DNA of 64,000 bases from contig BCIK01000004.1 of the NCBI GenBank assembly GCA_039545295.1, positions 125,389-189,388 on the forward strand, given 5' to 3'. The notes beneath the pieces are model-generated. The model did no database searches, was not told the DNA's origin, and saw nothing but the letters and a program-made list of their open reading frames with translations. Within the stretch, counting starts at the first letter, position 1. Each line of letters starts with the position of its first letter. The position numbers and the translations under genes are program-made. The DNA is from Udeniomyces pyricola. Taxonomy: Eukaryota > Basidiomycota > Tremellomycetes > Cystofilobasidiales > Mrakiaceae. Below, one piece after another: positions 1-12,468 of the stretch.

Positions 1-926
1 CTCCTCGCCGTATCCATTCCAGGGCTCCCCCTCCTCCATAGTGTCCTCATTATACCTCTCACCAGTGGTCTCTCCCAAGGATGGCGGAAGCTTGAGGTTT
101 TCGACGACGATTGCGTCCTGGGCGTGGACGAGAGTCGATCGTTCGGTCTTATAGGCGAGAGCAATGGAAGCGGTGAGGGTGTAGCGGATGGAGGCAATCT
201 TGCTGAGAGATACGGAGGTCGGTATGTTTTCAGGAAGCCGAAACGAAAAGGGAAACGAGCATTTCCTGAAGGCAAGGACGCGCAAGGAAAGGGGTCGAGG
301 TCAGCGCGAGGCGAGAGGTCAACGCGTCTAAGTCATCAGTAGACGACGGCGGCGCGTGCGGTACCGGCAAGGCGACCGAGATTACTGTACGTACCCTTCA
401 CGAGCGAGCCAGTACCCTTTGGGCATCGTAGGTTCGTGCTTAGGGTGACAGATATTGCTAGGAGGCTGATGCAAAGGTGCGCAACGAAGGACGTCAGTCG
501 GTCAGGGCTGTCAAAGGGATAATATCAGAAAGGGGTCTCGGCCGATCATGACTGACGAGGCCTTGGCCTTGGAACGGCAGTTCCTGATGCAGAAAGATGG
601 AGCGAAACGTCGCCCGAGTTGACATGAGTTCTAAGAGACAACAAGGCATGGAGACAAAGTGTCAGGGAGGAGTGATATCGATGGACGACAGTACAATCAC
701 AGCTCTGCAATCACGGACCACGTCACTCGGTAGGACGTGTAGAAGACTGCATCAACATACCTTCGACAGCAACCAAGGAAATGTCGATAGCGCCTAGTCC
801 CAGATGCTTGCCCTCTTTACTCTCTATCCACAACAGACCATGAATCCTTGAGCCTGCAGGAATGCCGTTGGGATGCTTGAGTTGGATGGAACATGAGAGC
901 TTTGGGTGGTGCTCGACGGATTGCAT
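1..926 (-). CDS. Arrestin-like N-terminal domain protein (3' end outside window)
   Basis: Minus-strand gene starting at an ATG at 926 and running off the left edge. Exon 1 is 926-761 and ends at a GTATGT donor. A middle exon ends at 395 (donor GTACGT), and a third exon starts at 265 and continues to base 1; the last two join in phase. Exon 1 encodes a beta-strand-like stretch with IQLKHPNGIPAGSRIHG, the pattern that opens the arrestin N-domain. Exon 3 encodes FPFSFRLPENIPTSV followed by IRYTLTASIALAY, the signature 'PFsF.LPe.lPsS ... IrY.lta' of Arrestin_N. In fungi such proteins are usually adaptors that bring Rsp5-type ubiquitin ligases to plasma-membrane transporters, or act in pH signalling (PalF/Rim8). 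The part visible does not tell which. The join between exon 1 (phase 1) and the middle exon is not resolved, so a small exon may be missing. Confidence 0.72.
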
Positions 927-1752
927 TGGCCGCGAATGGCGAGCGAGGGGGGGATGTTGAGGAAGAACGCTTGTGGATGGGAGAGTGCTGATTAGTAGCG
1001 GGGCAGTGAGACTGGAGAGACGTGATAGGTTGTTGGAAGGACGAAGAGAAGGGCCAGGGGGGGGCGTGGGCTCTAAGAAGAAGTCAGATGGGAGGAAGCT
1101 GGAAGCGAGCTGGTCAAGGGCAGTCAGTCACTGCGGCCGTTCTAATAGCTCAGGCACATGTTGCATGTCGCGAATCCATTCTCATCAACTCAATCAGGGC
1201 TCATCGATCCATCAGGGCCAGGGCCTCCACATGCTCCACACCTCATACAAGTTATATTATATACCCGCCGAACCAAGACATGACGTCACCGATTGGTTTG
1301 TCTAAACTTAGACGATACTTCCAGTTCCATCACTCTCAACAGGACAGCCATGGTTCGACAAGATTCGTCATGCCATCACACAACGAGATCCAATGCAGGC
1401 AAGCAAACAAGAAAATGGAAAGGAAGAAAGGAAGCAAGAAAAAGTAGAAAGAAGCAAAAAAAAAATGAGGGAGGAAAAAGAAAAAGAAGGAGGAGGAAAG
1501 GGGAGGAGGGTATCGAGACCAAAGTAAGATGAAAGATTGAGGGTTGGACGGGAAAAAAGATCGGAGGGGAACAGGTGATCGATAATGGCAAAGGAGGGGG
1601 AGGGAGAGGCATTCTTGACGGTGACGTGAAGGATAAAGAAAAGAAGTGTAGCTAGCTATCGAGACAAACACGAGGGAGAGAATGAGAACCAAACAAAGCA
1701 AGGCGAAGGGGAAGAAGCAGTGATGCAGTCAAGGCGAAAAGTTCATCAAGCT
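927..1752. other. Intergenic region, arrestin gene / KGD1 3' flank
   Basis: This spacer lies upstream of the arrestin-like gene and downstream of KGD1. No reading frame here looks coding. Bases about 1410-1570 are almost pure purine on the plus strand, so a KGD1 transcript reading through would carry a pyrimidine-rich 3' trailer. Nothing else recognised. Confidence 0.5.
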
Positions 1753-4700
1753 TTACGAGCTGTGCTCGAGGTTGAACGCCTGCTCGCAGAACTGCTTGAT
1801 CTCGGTCTGTCAGGGGACAACACGCAACGATAGGAGAAAGGAAAACGCTCATGTCAGTGAACCAGACATGATAGGCACCGATCCAGAAGGAATTGGAATG
1901 AAAGAGAATGAGGAGGCGAGGTGTCGACGCACAAGGTGAATCGCCTTCTTTCCGGTAGCGGGCGAACTGCTCGGGTCCCTACCAACGTAGATGGGAGTCT
2001 TGTCGGTGTGGTTTTTGGTCGCCTTGAAAGCGGTGTGCAACCGCGGCTGGACATAGCTCCACGCTCCGGCGTTCAAGGGCTCCTCCTGAGCCCAGACAAT
2101 GTCGGCGTTAGGGAACTGGTCAATGTAAGGCGTGAGGAGGTCGTAAGGGAAGGGTGAGATCTGCTCGACTCGGCAGATAACGACGTTGTTGAGGCCTCGG
2201 TCCTCTCGGTCCTTGACGAGGGTCTGGTAAACCTGACCTAAAGATCAAAAGACGAAGTGCGAGGGATTCCGTGAGTCTTAAGCCCGATCAAGGAAAACGA
2301 TACTATGATTGGACCACAAAACACAAATCAAAATCGAATGGGCAACGTACCAGAGCAGATGATGACTCGCTTAACCTCCTCGTCCGAAGCCATCTCAGGG
2401 GCAACCTCGGGAATGAATCGCTGGAAGTGGGTCTCGCCGACCATCTCGGAAAGGTCGGATCGGGCGTTGGGGTGTCGGAGGAGGTTCTTGGAGAAGAAGA
2501 GAATAAGCTGGTGGAACGATATTGACAAGAAGCAGAGGAGAAGACATTAGCAAAACAGGTCGTTGGGCGAGCCAAGGAGCAAGGGACAAAAGTAGCGACA
2601 AATGAAACGAACAGGCTTTCGGAATTCTCGGTGAACCTGTCGTCGGAGGACGTGGAAGTAGTTGGCGGGAGTCCTGTTAAACAAAACGGCAAACGTCGCA
2701 GTCATCAGTCTCAAGTATCGAGGAGAACCGAGGAAAGAAGTTCGGATGCCGCAAGGCAAGCAAACTTACGTGGGGTAGACGACCTGCATGTTGCAGTCCT
2801 GGTGTTGACGAGCGACCTGCTCCTCCGAGGGGAAGGTGTTGGGGTGATCGTCACAGAGCTGGAGGAATCGCTCGATTCGACCGGACGAGTGCTCAGGACC
2901 CTGACCGTCGTATCCGTGGGGAAGCGACATGACGAGACCAGATCGCTGGAGCCACTTCCTCTCTCCCGAAGCAATGAACTGATCAATGATGACCTGGCAA
3001 CCGTTGGCAAAGTCACCGAATTGAGCTGTGGAAAGAAAATGAGGGTCAAAGAGGGATGGTCAACTACAGATTGTAACGCCGCAACGGAACAGCCTTTGGG
3101 GAAAAAGTAAGACACAAGAGTCCACCACTCACCCTCCCAAATGGTCAACGAATCCGGCGAGACGAGCGAGTAACCGAGCTCGAAGCCGAGGACACCGAAC
3201 TCGGAAAGATGCGAGTTGCAGACAGTGAACTTGGCCTGGTCCTCGCCAACGTGGTTAAGAGGAATGTATTGCTGCTCGTTCTCCTGGTCGTGAACGACGG
3301 CGTGTCGCTGAGAGAAGGTGCCTCGCTCGACATCCTGACCCGAGATTCGGACGTGCTTCTGCTCAAGCGCGAGCGATCCAAATGCAAGCGCCTCAGCGGT
3401 CGACCAGTCGATGTTGGTGCCCTCGGCGACGGTCTTGCCTCGAGTCTTGAGGATTCGGGCGAGGTTCTTGTGTGGGGTGAAGCCGGCGGGGAACGTCGAG
3501 ACAACCTCTCCAATCTTCTTGAGAGTCGACTCCTCAGCTCCAGTTGACTGGGCAGGGATGACCTTCTCAGCAAGCTCCTTTGGGGTGGGGAAACCCTCCC
3601 AGGCGGACGAGAGCCACTCCTTAGGCGAAGGCTTGTAGTCCTTGGATCCCTCGTGCGCCGTCTCGAGCATGCCCCAAACCCACTTCTTGTGCTCGTCAAT
3701 GTCGGCCTCGGTGAAAGAGCCCTCCTTGACGAGTCGATCGATGTACTTGCCGAGGACGGGTTGCTGGGCAGCGATGGCCTTGTACATCCTCGGCTGGGTG
3801 AACGACGGCTGATCGGTCTCGTTGTGACCGTACTTTCGGTAGCAGACAATGTCAATGACGACATCCTTCTTGAACTCGGCTCGCCAGTCGGCCGCGAGCT
3901 GGCAGACGAAGTTGACGGCCTCGACGTTGTCACCGTTGACGTGGAAGATAGGGGCGTCGATCGACTTGGCAATGTCGGAGCAGTAGGGCGTCGATCGCGA
4001 GAATCGAGGGTCGGTGGTGAAACCGATCTGGTTGTTGACAACGATGTGGATAGTTCCTCCGGTACCGTAGTTGGGGAGCGAGTGCATGCCCATCGATTCG
4101 TAGACGACACCCTGACCAGCAAAGGCAGCATCACCGTGAAGAAGAACTCCCATGGCGGTGTCGTGGTTGACCTCGTCGCCCTCAAAGTGCTGGATAGCTC
4201 GGGTCTTGCCGAGGACGACCGGGTCCTCGCACTCGAGATGCGACGGGTTCGCGACGAGCGAGAGCGAGACCTTCTTGCCCGAGGGCGTCGGTCGGACGTA
4301 GTTGGCTCCGAGGTGGTACTTGACGTCTCCTCCGGCCGAGTCGTCGGCATCGGTCGTTCCCTTGCTGTTGAAGCGGAATCCAAGGGATGTTTTTTTTGGG
4401 GGGGGGGGGNGGGAAGGTAATGTGCAAAAAGTAGGAAGACGTTGGAGGAAGGTGACGTTGGTGCGAAAATAGACTAAGATCAGGCAATGGCACCTGGTAT
4501 GTTGCTAGACCACAGACTGATATACGTACAACTCGTTGAGAATGGCCTCGATGGGCTTCCTGACGACGTTGGCGAGAACGTTAAGTCGTCCTCGATGGGG
4601 CATACCGAGGACAATGGCCTTGACGCCCATATCGACCGATCGGTCGATGAGGGCCTTCATACCCGGGATGAGCGACTCGCAACCCTCGAGACCGAACCGC

Positions 4701-6311
4701 TTCTCATTGGGGAACTTGGAGGCGATGAAGTTTTCGAACCCGTCGGACCACATCAGTCGGTCGAGAATCATGCGCTTCTCATCGACCGCGTACTTCCACG
4801 GATGAGGGATTTCGACTCGCTCTCGGATCCAGTCGCATTGGTGTCGGTCAGGGATGTGAACGTATTGGATTCCAATGTGGCCGCCTACAAGGAAAGGAGA
4901 GTAGAGGACGCGACCCATCGTCAGTTTCCACGCGTGCCGCAAAGCAAGGCCGATTAGACGAGCACGATGGTAAGTAAAGGCAACGTACAATAGATCCTCT
5001 TAAGGGTCTTGATGATCTCGCCGAGGGTCATCTTGGTCCTACCCTCGGTCTTGAATCGAGGCAGAATTCCCGGGCCGAGCGTAATCTGGTCAAAGGAAAG
5101 GGGTTTTTGTTCAGATGAGTCTCACGCTCCGAGTCAGAACGAAGAATCCAAACGATTTAGACGCCCACCTCCTTCTCGAGGTCGGCCTCGGTCCAGCCGT
5201 AGTGCTTCAGCTCAAGCTCAGAAGGTCGGTTGGGCGAGAGATCGGCATTGAGAATACCAAGGGGATCGAGGTCGGCGGTGTGGTGGCCTCGGACCTGGTA
5301 AGCTCGGACGAGGAGTTGAACCTAGAGCGCCGGGCAGAAAGGGAAGGGACGGAAAAGGATATATGCACATCGATTTGCAAGCGCAACATGATGCATCAAA
5401 ATTGGAAGGGGAGAAGAATGAGTAACGAGTTCGAGCTACGCCAAATGAGCTCTGACGTCGGACAGAAAAGGAGAGCTAAGAGAGGACTGATAGAGGCAGA
5501 GAAGGAAAGGAAGTAGATGCCAGATCGCGCGAGCGATTTCGACGCACCTTGAGGTGATCTGTCAGGTCAGTGCTCTCGCCAGCCAGGTGGAGACCGGGGG
5601 CACCGTCGGCAGCGGTTGGAAGACCGGCAAAGCCAGCGGCACCGGACAGGCCAGGAGGAGGAGTGAAGGCTTGCGACGAGGGAAGACCCTTGTCGAGGCC
5701 GGCAAAGTACGTCGCCCAGGACTTGTGGACCGAGCTCGGGTCCTGGTTGATTCGTTACGCGCCGGACAAAGGGGAACCGGACGGACAGGTTCACGACGTA
5801 TCATCAAGGGGTAGCAGAGGAATAGATGCACATCCAAAGGCACGCGACGTTGAGGGAAGCAAGCAAAAGAAATGGGAAGCAACCAGTTCGAGCTGTCAGT
5901 CAGATGGATTCGGAAAGGCCAACGAGGGCAAGGCCTACTATAGAGATGCAATAGAGCAGTCGGCGATTGGCCAGGAACTGACCTCCTTCCACGAGCGGTA
6001 CATTCTGTCATTTGAAGAGAGGATGAAGCCAATGTCAGCTCGCGTCGATCCATGAGGTGACCTCAAGCGTCGAGGCGGTGGGCGTGCCGGACGTCTGGCC
6101 GGGCCAAGATGGAAAGGGGCAAGGGGCAAAGGGGAGGAGGGCAAGTGGAGAGGAAGTTGAGGACTCACTCTTGGGCATAGTACCCGTTGTTGGAAGTCGC
6201 GAAGTTGTCATGAGGCGAAGGGGCGGCAGCGGCAAAGAGCCGTTTTGACTGGGGGAGGGCGAGAAGCCGTTTCGGGGCTTGAAGCCTCGTGCGCGAGAGA
6301 CGAGGGAGCAT
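1753..6311 (-). CDS. KGD1: 2-oxoglutarate dehydrogenase E1 subunit, mitochondrial
   Basis: E1 (thiamine diphosphate-dependent decarboxylase) of the 2-oxoglutarate dehydrogenase complex. It converts 2-oxoglutarate to a succinyl group on the E2 lipoyl arm in the mitochondrial TCA cycle. Twelve exons join with consistent phases: 6311-6169, 6004-5983, 5742-5548, 5321-5169, 5085-4989, 4884-4530, 4364-3133, 3025-2770, 2673-2613, 2507-2351, 2237-1933, 1806-1753. They give 1009 residues, close to the usual size of about 1000. The first residues ([16 protein letters not shown]) are Arg-rich without acids, a matrix-targeting signal. Family landmarks include [35 protein letters not shown] and [15 protein letters not shown] in the ThDP region, GEGPEH-type [19 protein letters not shown], and [12 protein letters not shown] near the C-terminus. 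The second exon is only 22 nt. An intron (4529-4365) contains a G run with an N. Start chosen because it gives the targeting peptide. Confidence 0.96.
4399..4413. repeat. G homopolymer with N inside a KGD1 intron
   Basis: A T8 run followed by about 14 G with one N sits about 35 nt upstream of the acceptor used for the largest KGD1 exon. In transcript sense it is a C tract in the polypyrimidine position. The N marks unresolved homopolymer length, not a change in coding sequence. Confidence 0.8.
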
Positions 6312-6748
6312 GAGAGGGCGGAAGAAGACGAAGAAGCAGGGGATACGGGGAGGAGGAGGGGAGGAGGGGAGGAGCGAGGTGGAGTTATTAGTGCAGCGGC
6401 GACGGCGAGGGCAAGGGGCAAAGCCTTTCACTCGGCTCCCTCTGAGGAAGGAAGAGGGACTCTTCAGCTGGCCACTCCCTCCATTCCCGATCATTTCCGT
6501 CGTTTCCCGATCTGCCCACTCCAGCAAGGGCTCCATGCGTTCGTTCATCTCGTGATCATCTCTGTCTGCAATGTGATCGATCGGCCATCAACCCATTTCA
6601 TTCATCCTTCAATCTTTCGACTTTTCTTCATCCTCACTCATCACCCAACATATTCCATCAACCATCTTCCTTTCCTCATCTCCCCCAATCACCAGCAACA
6701 CCAAACCGTCACACATCCAAACAACACCAGTTCCAGATTTCCTCATCA
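6312..6748. other. KGD1 promoter region / ALG8 3' flank
   Basis: Spacer of 437 bp between two same-strand genes. It must contain the KGD1 promoter and the ALG8 terminator. The stretch 6560-6740 is CT/CA-rich on the plus strand with no open frame that looks coding. No distinct motif was identified. Confidence 0.45.
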
Positions 6749-9699
6749 TCAATCCGCCTTGAAGCCCGCCGGCGACGGCCTCACCACTCGATCGACCGCG
6801 TCAGCTGCTGCTCGCTCTCGCTCATCAGTCCAATCCGACGTCATCCCTTCCCACCCGAGTCTCACCCAGGCCCACCCCATTCCCAACGCACACCAAACGC
6901 TCGTCCACATCAGCGGCAAGAATGTCGTCTCTTGCCCCGCCGGCCTCATCAGTTTGCTCACGACCTCGGTATACACCACGAGAGGCACAAATCCAACGAG
7001 GTACAAGCTCTCCAGCTTGGACACGACCAGCGAGGCAAGCGTTGGTGGGGGGCTGCGGGAAAGCATGCCGATCCAGAGGGGAAAATCCAGATCAGCTTAA
7101 TAAGACGAAACGTCAAACCAACCAGAAGATCTCACGAACCGATATATAAGCCGAGACAAGGACTTGAATGTGAGGATGAACCAGAGCGCAGAGTAGATGA
7201 GCTTGATGGGGATTTCTATGAACCATCAAGAAAAGAAGAACAAAGCAACTCGTCAACTTATTACACCCACGCTAGAGATCGACCCTTGCCTTACACGAGT
7301 AAGTGTCGGAGGAGAAGGAAACATCAGACACTCACCCATAGGTGTGAAGAGCAACGGGAAGAGAGATACTACACCCGCGACGGATGCCAGGACAAACGCT
7401 CGGAAAAACACGGCGTTCTCGGTCGCAAGCAGACTTCAACATCACACGCAGGAAATAAAGAGTCAGGCGTCGCTCAACTGCACCTATCCAACACCAAGTC
7501 TCGGTATGTAACGTTTCCAGACAGACCTCAAAGGGACGAGCCAGACGAGTACCGCCTTTTCATGTACGTGCCAACCAAAGAGAAAGCTAGTGAATCCCGA
7601 CATGGTCAAGCTCCAGAGGAAGCACTTGTACGTCGGCTGCTTCCAAAGCTTGGATACGATGACCTGAGTGAACGCGAAGAGATGGCAAGTTAGTCGATGC
7701 AGTCAGCTATGAGAGTATTGTTCCAGCTGACGTGGATGTTCGGAATCATCAAGCTGCACGCACGAGCTGAAAGGCGAGCGTGATGGCGAAACAATGGCTA
7801 GGCTTGACGTTAGGTAGTACGGCAAAGATGGTATCGCCCACGAATCCTCGCGTGGAAGATGCGACACCCGCCTTGTCCACCGCAAGCTGGAGGCCTATAA
7901 CATGAGCGTCTACGCAAAACGAAGCAAGCGTCGTCAGCAGCGGTTTGCCAAGCGAGAATTCAAAAGCAAGACGAACTTCCAAGCAATCAACGTACATCGA
8001 AGCAACACCCGGTCGAGCACCGTCACGAGTGCCCAAACATTGCCAGCCCAATAAGCATGGTTCAACCCACGCGTGAACGGGAACAGGCGAGAAGCCAACT
8101 GGGGAAGGTCGGAAAGGAATGGTCCGAGCGATACGAGAAAGATGGCGATGACAGTCGAACCGAGTCGGATAAGGTTTTTGATGTGAACGGTGGCTTTGAA
8201 GACGAAAAAGAAAAGGCGAGGCTTCAAGTGAGAACGATGTCTGATACTGAGTTGGGAGAGAAAAATGCATAGACGCGTAGGTTGTACTCTTACTTGGAGG
8301 AGTGTAACAGTACGCTCGAAGGAGGTAGACAAAGTAGGGCGGGGCGAGGTACATGTAGATGTGCCTGTATCAAAAGGGAAAGGTATCAAGGAGTCAGAAT
8401 TGTACTCTAAAGATACGCATGCTCCTCTACATCAATCGGACGTGGATTTAACTTGAAATTGAGCAAGACAGCAAAGAGTGCGCCACAAGCAAGATGGTTG
8501 CCCTAGCCAAATCAAGCACAAAAGCCGTCAGAATATTATTTGTTGCAAAAATGTTCCTCGAAAGCATCATATAGACCTATTCACCTGCTTAGCATGCCAG
8601 AGACTCCAAAGCAGAATCCCAAACATGACGCCGTTGTACTGCGGGACGGACAAAGGAAGCAAAGGTGTGAGAATCAGTGTTCATGAAGCGACAAGAAACG
8701 AAGAGGCTTAGCCGATCCAACGGAGGGAGCGCTCAGTCACTTGGAAATGAATGTGGTCAACAATGAGGAATCCCGGGTGAAGGAACAGTGAAACCGAGAT
8801 GATGAACTGAGCTGCCGGATCTTCGGATGTACGAGCGTATCTGTATCGCCATCAACCAACGGAGCAAACAAGCGGTGATTAGTATGTGTCTATCATTGTG
8901 CTCAAGGTCGATCATGACAGAAGGATCGTTGCTGTACTTGAGTAAGCTGGTTCCAAGAACCAACAGCTCTGTCAGAACGACAGACGACCGCTGGAAGGCA
9001 ATCGTAGCGGGCGACGCGTAGTTGAGGTTTGTGAGTTGTACCATGGCGGGGTCGACGAGGCGTGCAACATAGGAAAGCAAGTGCTCAAAGTGAGCGAAAA
9101 ATGGCGGGTAGTCCCTAAAGAGTAAGAAAGGGTGAGTATTTGATATATCTGGGCACGTGTCACGATGGAAGAGTAGCTCACAACGCTGCAGAAGGGGAAG
9201 AAGTGAGGAGAGCCATGGATGCCATCAGCAGACCATCCGTTCAGATACACGTCGACCAGTCATTTTGAGTATACACACTCCATTCTGATGTGGTCTAAGA
9301 GAATGTGCAGAAGACCGATCAGCTTTGCTGTTCACTGTTTAGAAAGAACAAATCCAACACGCAGCGCAATATTCATTGCTTACATCGTAGTACCAGCGGG
9401 ACATGGGTAGCTGGCTAGTGATGGCAAGCCAGTTGCGATGGACCTCAAAGTCGGTCGAGCGACTGGTATGATGAAGATTGGGTGTAAGTGAGTAATGGGC
9501 TGGAATAGAAGCACATGGACAAGGCGGATTAAGATTCAAAGAGAAAACCCAAGGCTGACTAGGAAGGGAAGAGCAATAGCTTGAGCACAGTCGATCCGAC
9601 CAGCACATCGCGCTCGGCTGTCGTGAGAATTGGGTTTGCACTAGGGCCAGCGGTACGCGAGGATTTGTGGGGCCGGCCGGATGAGGATGCGACGGACAT
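6749..9699 (-). CDS. ALG8: Dolichyl-P-Glc:Glc1Man9GlcNAc2-PP-dolichol alpha-1,3-glucosyltransferase
   Basis: ER membrane glucosyltransferase that adds the second glucose to the lipid-linked oligosaccharide before N-glycan transfer. Fourteen exons join in phase (9699-9560, 9462-9384, 9294-9275, 9114-8938, 8840-8741, 8638-8585, 8502-8453, 8364-8294, 8193-7996, 7894-7764, 7663-7527, 7433-7336, 7215-7140, 7052-6749) to give 544 residues, within the family range. Diagnostic family text: [71 protein letters not shown] and [12 protein letters not shown]. The RGLNHAYWA box favours ALG8 over its relative ALG6, whose usual text there differs. Many hydrophobic spans fit a multi-pass ER protein. Exon 3 is a 20-nt microexon that completes EWSVDYPP. 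The intron before [10 protein letters not shown] uses an AAAG acceptor chosen because it alone keeps phase. Confidence 0.93.
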
Positions 9700-10152
9700 G
9701 AGGCCTGGACGGAGAGGAGAGCGTGGTCGAGGTAGAGGGTATAAGTGATGAGCAGTCGTATTGTAGTATGGCTGTACTATGGTAGGTTGGAACTGTCTGC
9801 AGGAGATGACCGGATGACCGATGTTCGATCGACTGTCCAACAGCTTGCAGCTAACGAGCCATATTATATTTATAATACATGAAAAGTTATCCATCGCTCA
9901 ACTTTGATCCACGATGACGATCGAAGAGAACAAATTCGATCGTTTAACTTTGAAAATTGCCTCGACACGTGCATCTTGAGTAGTACTCATGCAGAGTGGT
10001 CCCGCGCGCGCCGGACGCTGCGGCCTGCATTGGGTCGAAGGACGTGTTACAGTGGACGCGTCCGCCAAACTGCCATCGACAACATCTATCCCATCCCCCC
10101 GTCTCGCCCTTCTTTCATCCAGCCTTCCCAACTCGCTGTTCCCCATCTTCTC
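9700..10152. promoter_or_regulatory. Divergent promoter between ALG8 and TIPIN/Csm3
   Basis: The two genes start 453 bp apart on opposite strands, so this segment must serve both. It contains an AT-rich patch at about 9860-9890 (ATATTATATTTATAATAC) that could act as a TATA-like element. Promoter activity is inferred only from gene arrangement. Confidence 0.5.
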
Positions 10153-12222
10153 ATGGCTCAAGACGGTCAAATGGGAGACATCGCCCTCGAAGATATCTTC
10201 GATGCTCCTACACCTCCGCGACCGACACGAGCACCCAATGCGAACCCCCTGTTCTTTCAACCCTCGCCCTCTGCGTCTCCCGCTGCCAATCCCGACCGCG
10301 TTCGCTCCTCGGAAGTCTACCCATCACCAGCCGGCGGCACGAATGCTCGCAACGAACCGGCAAGGAGGAATCTCGCGAGTGCTCTGAGCCTGTTTGATGA
10401 TGGGATGGACGACGACGACGATGAGGATGCCATCATCGCCGGGCGAGAGAACGCCGGAGAGCCCGCAGACGGACAGATCGGAACGCTCAATGGTGTCGAC
10501 AAAGGTGTTTCTGGTGATGGAGAACCTGACAAGGGGCCGGGCAAACGGACGATTGCTAGAATCGATGCTCCCAGGTAAGAGCGGTAGTCCTCCCCCCTTC
10601 TGCTTGCCTTTCTTGACGCGTCGACGACGCGATTTCTATTTCTTCCCGCTGCAAGATTCACCTAGAGTATTGCGATAGTATTTGACATAACGCATCATTC
10701 ATACTTCTACTCTGCATCACTGCTCTCAACCAATCAGACTCCTCGGGCCCAACGGTCTCCCTCGTCTTGTGGACGCGAGCAAGCGGATCAAATTCAAAGG
10801 CAAGGGAAAAGAGGTTTGTCATTCCCTTCGATTGACCGTCCCTTCATCAACTTCATCTTCCCCATTCACTGAAAACAACTCAACCCCTTTGCGCATGCAC
10901 ACCCGTCTTGACAACCTCAGACCGAAGACCTCAAGATGCTTCTGGATCATTACCAGGTTTGGTCCCATCAACTCTTTCCTAAAACCAAATTCAAGGACAC
11001 AATTCAGAAGGTCGAGAAAGTCTGTCGGGAGAGACGCATGCTGGTTCGTCGTTCTTCTATCAAAGAAAAAGTCTTTCGTCTCCNCCCCNCCCCCCCCCCC
11101 TTGCTTAATCGATCCCGCTCCTGACATGGAGATACGATCTTGTACATTGCTTCCCTCGGCTCTCCTTCTGTTTCACAGGGCGCTCTCAGTCAGATAAAAA
11201 CCGATTACTACCCTAAACCAAAATCTCCAACACCCCCACCTCAATCACCTTTACCCAACACTTACAGCGACGAGGACGCTGGCTCACTTGAAGTCGGTAC
11301 TGGTGTGTCTAACAACGCCGCTCCATCGCGACATCAACACCGACGTTCCTCCCAATCCCTCTCTCGTTCTCGCTCCCCTGATAATCCATTCCGTCTCAAC
11401 GCCAGCGCTTCCTCCTCCAGACCTAAACCTGCATTCACTTCGTCCTCTTCTCATCCATTGCGAACCGGACAGCAACAACGTCAACCTCTCTTTACCTCTG
11501 GAAACCACGAGGACGAAGAAGATGATCTCGACGATCTCATTGCCGCCGCCGAGATGGACGCCGCCCAAGCCTCTTCACGCCCTTCACTCTCGACGACCTC
11601 GATCATTGGGAAAGGCAAAGCGAGAGGAACGACCCTTTCTCAACTCGGCACCAACAGAGGTACTTCCTCTCTGGCGTCTAGCTCGGTGACACATCCTCGT
11701 CCTCCTGTCCCTCCTCCAAACCAAATCCAGGTTGAGGAGGAGGACGAGGACATTGATTTCGACGCCATCATTGCTCAAGCAGAGGTGGAGGAAGCTGAGG
11801 CCCGTCAAGCCTCTGCTGCTGCAAAGTCAAGCGCAAGTTGTGTCGGAGACGTATCGGTCGCCGTGCAGCATCAGAAGCAAGGAGGGGACGACGACATGGA
11901 CGAGTATGGCTTTGGGGATGAGGATTGGGGGGAGATGATGATGAATGGCTTGGATGGAGGTACCAATACAAGCAAACCTCGAGAAGTCGGAGGGATGAGT
12001 GGAATGAATGACAGCGATACAGGGGGCGGTGGAAGCCGGTCTATGACCGATACAATTTCCGGTGTTCATCCTGCCGCAGAAACGCCAAAGAACCCCGAAG
12101 CGAACGCACCTGCTCCCACCAAGGTGACGGCGACCCCGGCAGGTGCAGATGAAGACGAAGGAGGAGAGGAAGACTGGGCTATGTTTGACGAGATGTTCGA
12201 GGACGGCCAGGAGAAAGTGTAA
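10153..12222 (+). CDS. csm3: Replication fork protection complex subunit TIPIN/Csm3/Swi3
   Basis: Partner of Timeless/Tof1/Swi1 that stabilises stalled forks and supports the S-phase checkpoint in the nucleus. Four exons (10153-10574, 10738-10813, 10921-11043, 11179-12222) give 554 residues in phase. The Swi3 domain spans about residues 141-225: LLGPNGLPRLVDASKRIKFK, then GKGKE, DLKMLLDHYQVWSHQLFPK, then KFKDTIQKVEKVCRERRML. The N-terminal 140 residues are acidic, with an Asp run. The C-terminal 330 residues are low-complexity Ser/Pro-rich with several acidic patches (EDEEDDLDDLI, EEEDEDIDFDAII) and end in EEDWAMFDEMFEDGQEKV. Intron 3 carries a C tract with N at 11084-11100. The gene is longer than many fungal Csm3 proteins because of the disordered tail. 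It faces VPS11 tail to tail, 246 bp apart. Confidence 0.93.
11084..11100. repeat. C homopolymer with N inside a TIPIN/Csm3 intron
   Basis: A C-rich run with two N lies in intron 3 of the TIPIN/Csm3 gene, about 80 nt before the acceptor. It is sense-strand C, and its length is unresolved. Confidence 0.8.
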
Positions 12223-12468
12223 TATTTATGCTGCTTTTGTATGTTGGTTTTGATCCTGCAGGGCCGCCATGTTGCGATTCTGAAGGGGTTTTTTTTTTTT
12301 TCGTCTACTTCAACCGTTTCTCTCTTTTTGTGTCGTTTCCCTGCTGTTTTCTTCCTTTTTTTTTCCACCAAAAGAAACATCGTGCCATCAGGGATTTTCT
12401 GTCCCGCCACAAAAAAAAAGCAAACCCGCATTCCAATTGACGAACCAACACTCCGCGCCTCTGCCTTC

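Noticed and set aside
3145..4383. A 412-codon open frame on the minus strand, Ser/Arg/Thr-rich, resembling an SR protein
   Set aside because: It is the shifted reading of the largest KGD1 exon; the Ser/Arg bias comes from the GC-rich codon pattern of the true frame.
3653..4420. A 255-codon plus-strand frame opposite KGD1
   Set aside because: Antisense shadow of the KGD1 exon; composition (Val/Asp/Leu/Gly/Arg) is typical of mirror frames and no domain is seen.
6279..7100. A 273-codon plus-strand frame across the KGD1-ALG8 spacer
   Set aside because: It covers the end of ALG8 and promoter DNA in antisense; His/Pro/Ser-rich without domain or splice-consistent continuation.
6932..7693. A 253-codon plus-strand frame rich in Arg, Glu and His
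   Set aside because: Antisense to ALG8 exons 11-14, which are firmly placed by family motifs on the minus strand.
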